Positions 1 to 5,038 of a stretch of DNA of 5,807 nucleotides are shown piece by piece. The notes under the pieces were generated by a model. The model was given only the letters and a program-made list of their open reading frames with translations, was not told the DNA's origin and ran no database searches. Source of the DNA: Verrucomicrobia bacterium GWC2_42_7. Its GTDB lineage: Bacteria; Verrucomicrobiota; Verrucomicrobiia; Opitutales; GWC2-42-7-A. The number at the start of each line of letters is the position of its first letter. Position 1 is the stretch's first letter. Both the position numbers and the translations under genes were made by a program. The stretch covers positions 1 to 5,807 of the forward strand of contig MIDO01000048.1 in assembly GCA_001831055.1 (NCBI GenBank). The letters run 5' to 3'.

Positions 1-10
1 AAACAGTCAC

Positions 11-1186
11 ATGAATAATTATCCGAATTTTCGATTTGAAATTACGCACCGGGACCCGCGCTCGAAGGCACGTTGTGGGATTCTGCACACACCTCACGGG
101 TCGATAGAGACTCCGAATTTTATTTTTTGTGCCACAAAGGGTGCAATGAAAAGTGTTACTACGGAACAGGTTAGGCAATGTGGTGCGGGTATTATTTTAT
201 CGAATACGTATCATTTGTTTTTGTTGCCTGGGGCTGATGCGGTTGCGCGCATGGGTGGCTTGCATAAGATGTTGAATTGGAACGGCCCCATGTTAACGGA
301 TTCCGGGGGATTCCAGATTTTTAGTTTGGGACACGGAGGGGTTGCCGACGAAATTAAGGGTCGTGGGAGGAACAATTTCCCCAAAACATTGTTGAAGATC
401 AACGAAGAAGGAGCTACGTTTCGTTCCTATATTGACGGGAGTATTCATACATTAACGCCTGAAATATCTATTGATGTTCAACAAAAACTGGGCGCTGATA
501 TTATTCTTGTGCTAGATGAATGTACGCCATTTAACTCCGATAAAAACTACACGGCTCGGTCCATGAGACGTAGCCACAGCTGGGAACTCCGTAGTTTAAA
601 GCAGTTTGAAAAGAACAATGACTACAAACAAGCTTTATACGGAATAGTACAGGGAGGGATTTATCCAGACTTACGTAAAGAGAGTGCCGACTTTGTTGCG
701 CAACAAGACTTTTTTGGTCAAGCCGTTGGAGGCAGCCTGGGGGGGGACAAAGAACAAATGCATGAAGTAGTCAGCATAGCGTGCCAACACCTTCACCCAG
801 AACGTCCAACCCACTTACTTGGCATTGGGGGGATCCGAGATCTTTGGAACGGAGTGGCTCAAGGCATCGACACCTTTGATTGTGTCCATCCTACGCGCCT
901 TGCCCGACATGGTTGCGCCCTCATAACGCCGCAAACGGAATCGGAGCGAGAGCATCTGAATTTAAAGAATGCGTGTCACAAGACTCAATTAGGACCTATC
1001 GACGAATCCTGCAACTGCTACTGTTGCCGCAACTTTTCCCGGTCCTATATCCATTATCTCTTCAAAGCCCAAGAAATGCTCGGAGGCCAACTCCTCGCTA
1101 TTCACAACATCTCTTTCATGGTCAGACTTGCCCACCAAATTCGCCAATCTATCAAATTGGCTTCAGGTATAGCAAATGTAAGCTAA
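11..1186 (+). CDS. tgt: Queuine/preQ1 tRNA-guanine transglycosylase (Tgt), complete
   Basis: Swaps guanine-34 in the anticodon of Asp, Asn, His and Tyr tRNAs for a 7-deazaguanine base (preQ1, or queuine in salvagers), the base-exchange step of queuosine modification; cytoplasmic. The 391 residues span the whole TIM-barrel family length (usually about 370-400). Visible motifs: LTDSGGFQ with the general acid/base Asp97; DEC at 169-171; GIVQGG at 211-216; GIDTFDC with the presumed nucleophile Asp287; and a zinc site Cys334, Cys336, Cys339, His365 with family spacing (C-x-C-x2-C, then 26 residues to His). ATG at 11 is used because the protein begins with the normal N-terminal strand; only 10 bases precede it, so no RBS can be judged. 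Oddity: the substrate loop reads GGSLGG at 240-245 where most bacterial enzymes have GGLAVG, so Gly244 replaces the usual Val (see findings). It converges with the glnD-like gene. Identity is very secure; substrate preference is not. Confidence 0.97.
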   Translation: MNNYPNFRFEITHRDPRSKARCGILHTPHGSIETPNFIFCATKGAMKSVTTEQVRQCGAGIILSNTYHLFLLPGADAVARMGGLHKMLNWNGPMLTDSGGFQIFSLGHGGVADEIKGRGRNNFPKTLLKINEEGATFRSYIDGSIHTLTPEISIDVQQKLGADIILVLDECTPFNSDKNYTARSMRRSHSWELRSLKQFEKNNDYKQALYGIVQGGIYPDLRKESADFVAQQDFFGQAVGGSLGGDKEQMHEVVSIACQHLHPERPTHLLGIGGIRDLWNGVAQGIDTFDCVHPTRLARHGCALITPQTESEREHLNLKNACHKTQLGPIDESCNCYCCRNFSRSYIHYLFKAQEMLGGQLLAIHNISFMVRLAHQIRQSIKLASGIANVS

Positions 1187-1410
1187 GAATTGACAAGGTG
1201 TGAAAACCTTTCTTTTGCGAAAAAAGAAAAAAATATAAAAATTCGCGCTTTCCAAATAAAAACGATAATGCGCGAACAAAAGACTACGCTTTTTTTTGCG
1301 CAAAGGGGTTGTTTTGTAACGACTTTTATTGCCTCCTTTTCCGAGGGGGTGCGGGGGAACGCTTTTGGGGGACTATGGTTTCCCCGCAGTTTTTAGAAAC
1401 TTCCAGCTTT
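1187..1410. other. Convergent gap between tgt and the glnD-like gene
   Basis: No convincing gene. Just after the tgt stop there is a weak AAGGT/ACCTT inverted repeat (1195-1211). Then comes an AT-rich stretch with a 7-bp inverted repeat TTCGCGC (1242-1248) / GCGCGAA (1270-1276). A weak AAAAG/CTTTT stem (1278-1293) runs into a tract of eight T (1290-1297) and could be a poor intrinsic terminator for tgt. The rest is R2 copy 1 (1332-1389), listed separately. Confidence 0.5.
1332..1389. repeat. Hairpin repeat R2, copy 1
   Basis: The first 42 bases (1332-1373) match 4966-5007 without gaps at 38 of 42 positions. It contains a small CCTC/GAGG stem (1332-1346), then a 10-bp stem GCGGGGGAAC (1351-1360) / GTTTCCCCGC (1378-1387) with one G-U pair. 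It lies 22 bp past the end of the glnD-like gene, between two convergent genes, so a 3'-end or terminator role for either transcript is possible. It has no downstream T-run on either strand, so it is not a standard intrinsic terminator. Confidence 0.7.
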
Positions 1411-4188
1411 CTACTCCTTTGGAGAGATAGCCTTCAAAATTTGTTCTCTGACGGCGAGGGGTGAGACGACGTTATTGGTATTTTGGAAGGAGACGTGGAA
1501 GGTATCGATGGCGACGTCTTTTTGGGTAAGGGCGCGAGCGAAGTTGATATCGCAACCGGCGTCGAAGAGGGAGTGGGAGATGCGGTATAGTAGTCCGAGA
1601 GAATCAGTGGACTGTATTTCAATGATAGTTTGATTGATACCGTATTCTTGAAAAATATTTACCTTGGGGTCACAAGGTTCATGTGATTTTTGATGAAAAT
1701 TTTTCTTAAATTCGTTGTTGAGAAGTTGGTGGAAATCGGTGGCTGGGTCGAAAGCTTGTCTTAGTATATTTCTGAAAGAATTTTCAGTTTCGATTAAGTT
1801 TTTTTGGCGTTCTACGGTGAATATGTCTATGATTAAGCCATTGGAGCACGAGAAGGCTCGACTTGACAATATATTTAATCCTGAGAGGTACAGTGCGCCG
1901 ACGAGTGTACAGAAAAGACCTCTACGATCTTTAGCTACAATGTGTAGGCGCATGCAATTGTTATGGATATCGTCCTCCCATTTGACGGTAGGTATTAGAT
2001 TATTCTCATCCTTGGAGAGTTGTGCCTTAAACGCCTTGATTAAATCTAGGTGACTGCAACAATCCTTAACGGTGCTTTGATAAAAATAACGTTCGGGAAG
2101 GGTTTCTATGTATGTTGAGCAGGTAGATTCCGATAAGTTTCTTTTTTTCAAAAGGGCCTTATAGAATCTTTCCTTGTAGGGGAGGTCTTGATTGGTATCT
2201 TTTTTATTGAGGCGTTCGAGGGTGTATTGGAAGAGTTTGAGGTGCAAGAGTTCGCTGTGGGAACTCCATTCTCTTGGTCCAGTGGAGCGGATATCGCAGA
2301 AGTCGTGCACGTAGAGGTTCCGAAGGTTATCTTTATCTTCGATGAATCGGGCAAAGATATCGACGGCTCTTGGGTCATCGATGTCAAACCGTTGCCAAAA
2401 ACGCATCATTTCGTGTCTGTTTTCTACGGCGAAAAGGACTTTTGATTGTTCATAATCAGAGAGTTCAAAGCGATTTAATATAGGGGAAATGATAGATTCT
2501 ACTTTTTCAGATTTTTGAGCATAGGTGATATCGTGCAATAGAATAATCCAATAGAGGAGGTGAGGGGAAGACGTTTTATAGAGGGCGACTTTGTAGTTAT
2601 TTGAATTAGAATCGTGAGTACTGCTAATTTTATCCAACTCCCTGATGGAGTCTAGGATGTGGATGTCGATAGAATACTCATGATTGACTTCGACCATGAA
2701 AGCGCCTCTGAGCAATCTAAATTCTGGCAGAATTGCGCATAGGACGCCTAATTGGTGCATATCGTGTAGGATGCGATACACATTGCCTAGGGACATCAAA
2801 ACGGAGGAAAAGCTTTTATTAACTTCGGCGTTCTGAGACAAGTCAAAATTATAAGCGACCAAGGTTTCACGGATAAGATTGGAGAGGCCGATATCCATTA
2901 CAGAAGCAAATTCCTTGGCATACCTAAAGACCCTTACGATTCGGGAGAGGTCTTCTTTAAAAATATCCTGGTTTAAAGCGAATAGGACGCCATTTCTTAG
3001 GACTAAACCGTCGAAAATTTTTCCATCATTTTGTTTCCAGTCGGGAGAAAAGAATCGTAGTAGATTGAATTTCTTTTGGGCTTTATTGTGGGGCAGGACC
3101 TTTGACGCTAGCTCTGAGGTCGCTCTGGCAACTGACTTTGCGTGTATAAAGAAATCCTTCATTAGCGCTGACGAACTTCCCTGCGATTGGGCGTCTTTGT
3201 ATCCCCATTTTTCTGCGATGCAGGGTTGTAGTTTCATGCATAGCAGGTTTTGGTCCGAATTGCTTAAAAAGTGCAATTCATTTCTAACTCTCAGAAGGAA
3301 TTCGCAGGCTAAGGTTATTTGCCTATAGTCGCTTTTCTTTATGACTCCTTGTTTGTGAAGTTCTTCCAGTGAAGTGCAATCGCATTGGAGATTGCCAAGC
3401 TTCAATAAAATCATTAAATCTTCCAATCCCCCGATACCGGTCACGACGTTGGGTTCTCGTGCAAAGATAGTGTCCCCCAAATTGGCTTTTTTTTGCTTTA
3501 TTTTTGAAAGGAGGTCGGTTAGCAGCTTATCGGAATAAGGCTTAATGGCGTATTCGCGCAGCATTTTATGGCACTCGTTAAAAAGGTCCTGTGACCCTAC
3601 GATCAACCTTCCCAATGATAAATCAAGACAAAGATCATTCCTTTGTCGTGCCGCCTTGATGAGTTGGGAGATGGTTCCTCTTTCAGCTGTTAGATTAAAG
3701 CCCATCTGCCGCAAGATATAACATACCTCATGCTCAAACAAAATACCGATTTCATAGCTATACTGACTTCTATCGGACAGCACCAAGGCTATCTTTAAAT
3801 ACGCATTAGGGCAAACAAAGTTTTGCCCATACCCCAAGAGGCCTACTAAAGCAATGTCTTTTAAGAAGTCCTGTTGCCTTGGCCCGCGGCTAGCAACTGC
3901 AAAGTGAATAAGATGCCTTATTAAGGTATCGATGAGGGAAGCATGTGCAGCCGCCACATGTAAGCCAGAAGCCCCTTTATCGTGACTCTTTTTGATGGCC
4001 TCTCTTTGCCGAAACAAGTAATCCTCATAACGGTAAATCCTTTCTCGAATGCCCAGCCCTAAATTAAAATCAAGCCCGCTGGCTTGCTCCTGGATTTGCT
4101 TTATGGTGTGTATGCTATCCATTTTTTTGGGGAAAAACGTGATTTCAATTTTCGAGTGTTTGTTGACTTTGGACTCACATTCGGTCAC
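1411..4188 (-). CDS. glnD: GlnD-family protein with degenerate catalytic domains
   Basis: Classical GlnD is a cytoplasmic glutamine sensor that uridylylates PII (nucleotidyltransferase domain) and removes UMP (HD domain). Here 925 residues keep the full order: nucleotidyltransferase region ~110-205, the GGLxD linker motif at 253-257, the LLRVRNELHF...LQPCIAEKWGY block at 298-330, HD domain ~500-620, ACT1 ~746-795 and ACT2 ~853-900. The usual GGYGRGEL-x2-SDxD motif reads LGYGQNFV-x2-NAYLK (118-132): both metal-binding Asp are Tyr130 and Lys132. In the HD domain His552-Asp553 remain, but the GDHS equivalent is Ser560-Glu-Lys-Val. ACT motifs (DRRGLFCTLVGALYLSGLNI; DSLGLLYRISHSLFDAGCDI) are intact. 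Family membership is sure; PII-modifying activity is doubtful. The reading frame is unbroken, arguing against a recent pseudogene. The GTG start (4186-4188) lies inside repeat A, and GAGGG is 15 bases upstream; ATG at codon 23 (4120-4122) would give 903 aa and may be the original start. Confidence 0.87.
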   Translation of the reverse strand: MTECESKVNKHSKIEITFFPKKMDSIHTIKQIQEQASGLDFNLGLGIRERIYRYEDYLFRQREAIKKSHDKGASGLHVAAAHASLIDTLIRHLIHFAVASRGPRQQDFLKDIALVGLLGYGQNFVCPNAYLKIALVLSDRSQYSYEIGILFEHEVCYILRQMGFNLTAERGTISQLIKAARQRNDLCLDLSLGRLIVGSQDLFNECHKMLREYAIKPYSDKLLTDLLSKIKQKKANLGDTIFAREPNVVTGIGGLEDLMILLKLGNLQCDCTSLEELHKQGVIKKSDYRQITLACEFLLRVRNELHFLSNSDQNLLCMKLQPCIAEKWGYKDAQSQGSSSALMKDFFIHAKSVARATSELASKVLPHNKAQKKFNLLRFFSPDWKQNDGKIFDGLVLRNGVLFALNQDIFKEDLSRIVRVFRYAKEFASVMDIGLSNLIRETLVAYNFDLSQNAEVNKSFSSVLMSLGNVYRILHDMHQLGVLCAILPEFRLLRGAFMVEVNHEYSIDIHILDSIRELDKISSTHDSNSNNYKVALYKTSSPHLLYWIILLHDITYAQKSEKVESIISPILNRFELSDYEQSKVLFAVENRHEMMRFWQRFDIDDPRAVDIFARFIEDKDNLRNLYVHDFCDIRSTGPREWSSHSELLHLKLFQYTLERLNKKDTNQDLPYKERFYKALLKKRNLSESTCSTYIETLPERYFYQSTVKDCCSHLDLIKAFKAQLSKDENNLIPTVKWEDDIHNNCMRLHIVAKDRRGLFCTLVGALYLSGLNILSSRAFSCSNGLIIDIFTVERQKNLIETENSFRNILRQAFDPATDFHQLLNNEFKKNFHQKSHEPCDPKVNIFQEYGINQTIIEIQSTDSLGLLYRISHSLFDAGCDINFARALTQKDVAIDTFHVSFQNTNNVVSPLAVREQILKAISPKE

Positions 4189-4260
4189 GTATACAAATAC
4201 GTTCCCTCATGTTCGCCTTGTCGGCCTGCTCGAAAAACCCTTGAGCTAACATCTTTCTGC
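4130..4260. repeat. Palindromic repeat R1, copy A (overlaps glnD start)
   Basis: Related to copy B at 4648-4775. The right arm 4199-4231 matches B at 27 of 33 bases, and the last 15 bases, ending ATCTTTCTGC, are identical. The left arm shares CGAGTGT and CGGTCACGTA-type blocks with copies B and C but has decayed, so the left edge (~4130) is approximate. The arms are imperfect inverted repeats around 4195. The copy contains the GTG start and about the first 19 codons of the glnD-like gene. Confidence 0.65.
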
Positions 4261-4276
4261 GGGGTTATGCAAAGTT

Positions 4277-4313
4277 CAACCTTGTTCAAAATTTTTGGGC
4301 TAACGTTTTTCTA
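4277..4313. repeat. Repeat R1, fragment D (right-arm relic)
   Basis: CTTGTTCAAAAT, then CTAACGTTTTTCT, resembles the right end of copy B (CCTGCTCAAAAT, then CTAACATCTTTCT). About 23 of 30 bases match, with one extra T. It begins 16 bp after copy A. It is too decayed and short to be certain. Confidence 0.4.
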
Positions 4314-4376
4314 TTTCTGTACGGTCTTTTTGAGGTCCCACTCTACATGGCCTCCTTCAAAAACAATCGTCACTGA

Positions 4377-4409
4377 ATTTTATTTATGCGAAAAAAATCA
4401 TTTTGTCAC
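4377..4409 (-). promoter_or_regulatory. Weak candidate promoter for the glnD-like gene
   Basis: On the minus strand, GTGACA (4404-4409, 5/6 to the -35 consensus) is followed by a TAAATA at 17-bp spacing (4381-4386) or TAAAAT at 21 bp (4377-4382). A second TTGACA (4450-4455) lies upstream with only poor -10 partners. The region is so AT-rich that chance matches are likely. Confidence 0.22.
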
Positions 4410-4520
4410 TATTTATGTTAAAATATCAAATCAAAAAAATCTCATTTTTTGTCAAAAAAGACGTTTTTTGCCCATTTTTGTAAAAATTAACTCTTTGGTA
4501 GTCAAGTGGAAGAAAAATTT

Positions 4521-4565
4521 GATCAAACAGATCAAATAGATCAAACTGAACAAATGGAACCAACA
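4521..4565. repeat. Five 9-bp tandem repeats (GATCAAACA type)
   Basis: Units are GATCAAACA, GATCAAATA, GATCAAACT, GAACAAATG and GAACCAACA, decaying from left to right. The array ends 7 bp before the TG of the extended -10 at 4573, so it covers the -35 region of that promoter. It could be an operator or activator array, or simple slippage DNA. One frame would read Asp-Gln-Thr-type triplets, but only in a 24-codon ORF with no RBS. Confidence 0.75.
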
Positions 4566-4572
4566 CCCCATA

Positions 4573-4581
4573 TGATATAAT
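4573..4581 (+). promoter_or_regulatory. Extended -10 promoter, probably for valS
   Basis: TGATATAAT is a perfect extended -10 (TGN plus TATAAT at 4576-4581). The best -35 is only ATGGAA (3/6, 16-bp spacing), as is common for extended -10 promoters. Transcription would start near 4588, inside R1 copy C, giving a valS leader of about 450 nt. Confidence 0.5.
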
Positions 4582-4584
4582 AGA

Positions 4585-4647
4585 TAGAAAAACATTATTT
4601 CAGTTTTTGAGTGTGTTGGGCTACGGATTCGCCCTCCGTCACGTACT
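4585..4647. repeat. Repeat R1, copy C (left half only)
   Basis: Bases 4608-4645 match the left arm of copy B (4672-4709) at 29 of 38 positions without gaps, including CTACG, ATTCG and ACGTAC. The preceding AGAAAAACATTATTT resembles B's terminal AGAAAGAAGTTATTT. C stops at the ACGTAC centre, exactly where copy B begins. Either B landed in its middle or the right half was lost. Confidence 0.65.
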
Positions 4648-4775
4648 GCAGAAAGAAGTTATTTTAAGTTTTGAGTTCGTTGGACTACGCATTCGTGTTC
4701 GGTAACGTACGTATGTACGCTCCCTCACATTCAGCTTGTCCGCCTGCTCAAAATCTTAAACTAACATCTTTCTGC
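4648..4775. repeat. Palindromic repeat R1, copy B (complete, 128 bp)
   Basis: An imperfect inverted repeat over its whole length. Ends are GCAGAAAGAAGTTA (4648-4661) and the reverse complement of GCAGAAAGATGTTA (13/14). The next blocks TTTAAGTTTTGAG and TTTAAGATTTTGAG also pair, and the centre is the near-palindrome GTACGTATGTAC (4707-4718). It resembles a small non-coding palindromic element (REP/MITE-like) and could fold as a long hairpin in RNA. No flanking target-site duplication is obvious. Confidence 0.7.
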
Positions 4776-4827
4776 GCGGTTTTTAGGGATCTGTGCAAAG
4801 AAATCTTCTACTTGGAAAGGATTTCGC

Positions 4828-4878
4828 ATGCTTAAAAAGATTTCCCTTGCAGGAGATAAAAAACTGAAAAGAATCTGA
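4828..4878 (+). CDS. Possible 16-aa leader ORF (MLKKISLAGDKKLKRI)
   Basis: An ATG preceded by GGAAAGGA with about 6-base spacing, a better RBS than valS itself shows, opens 16 codons ending in TGA. The peptide is basic, with 6 Lys or Arg. It has no valine codons, so it does not look like a valine attenuator. It lies in the presumed valS leader, ahead of the 4921-4960 hairpin. It may be chance. Confidence 0.2.
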   Translation: MLKKISLAGDKKLKRI

Positions 4879-4920
4879 ACACATTAAAAATTAATAAAAA
4901 ACAATAAAAAAGGAACCCTT

Positions 4921-4960
4921 GCGCGGGAATAAAATTCCGTGAGGAATGTTATTCCCGCGC
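4921..4960. other. Strong 18-bp hairpin in valS leader
   Basis: GCGCGGGAATAAAATTCC (4921-4938) and its complement (4943-4960) pair at 17 of 18 positions around a GTGA loop. The stem is GC-rich at its base and no T-run follows, so it is not a classical terminator. It sits directly before R2 copy 2 and may be a folded leader element, a palindromic repeat end or a protein site. Confidence 0.75.
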
Positions 4961-4965
4961 AATTT

Positions 4966-5023
4966 CCTCCTTTTCGGAGGGGGATTGGGGGAACGCTTTT
5001 GGGGGACCAAAAGCAGTTCCCCC
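4966..5023. repeat. Hairpin repeat R2, copy 2, just before valS
   Basis: CCTCC (4966-4970) pairs with GGAGG (4976-4980) around TTTTC. A long stem follows: GGGGGAAC (4987-4994) with GTTCCCCC (5016-5023), and inside it GCTTTTGG (4995-5002) with CCAAAAGC (5007-5014), loop GGGA, one bulged A. Two further T-A pairs extend the base (4985-4986 with 5024-5025). It ends 13-15 bases before the valS ATG, where it could affect ribosome loading. Confidence 0.8.
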
Positions 5024-5038
5024 AAAACAGAAAGAAAT

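Larger units (their letters stand above)
4189..5038. other. Divergent repeat-rich gap between glnD-like gene and valS
   Basis: 850 bp without a convincing gene. Order: most of R1 copy A, R1 fragment D, an unremarkable stretch to 4370, a very AT-rich core (~4371-4500) with runs of A and T and a CAAAAAA/TTTTTTG inverted repeat at 4453-4470, 9-bp tandem repeats, an extended -10, R1 copies C and B, a 16-codon ORF, the 4921-4960 hairpin and R2 copy 2. Both flanking promoters should lie here. Confidence 0.7.

Noticed and set aside
880..1203. 107-codon frame inside the tgt 3' end
   Set aside because: It overlaps the conserved Tgt zinc-site coding sequence in another frame, and its product has no domain character.
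1190..1396. 68-codon + frame in the tgt-glnD gap
   Set aside because: It reads through hairpin repeat R2 and AT-rich DNA, with biased composition and no RBS.
4084..4539. 151-codon + strand open frame
   Set aside because: It runs antisense through the glnD-like 5' end, repeat A and AT-rich DNA. The translation is low-complexity with no recognisable domain or RBS.
4371..4565. Replication origin (AT-rich core plus iterons)
   Set aside because: No DnaA boxes of the TTATCCACA type and no replication gene nearby; AT-richness plus five short repeats is not enough.
4506..4580. 24-codon ORF with GTG start reading DQT/DQI/DQT-type repeats
   Set aside because: No RBS, a stop codon just upstream in frame, and the repetition is explained by the 9-bp tandem repeats.
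4130..5023. CRISPR array
   Set aside because: The repeats are long palindromes or contiguous 9-mers, without regular repeat-spacer alternation, and there are no cas genes.
4588..5038. T-box riboswitch upstream of valS
   Set aside because: No AGGGTGGNACCGCG-type antiterminator bulge, no terminator with a T-run and no convincing specifier loop.
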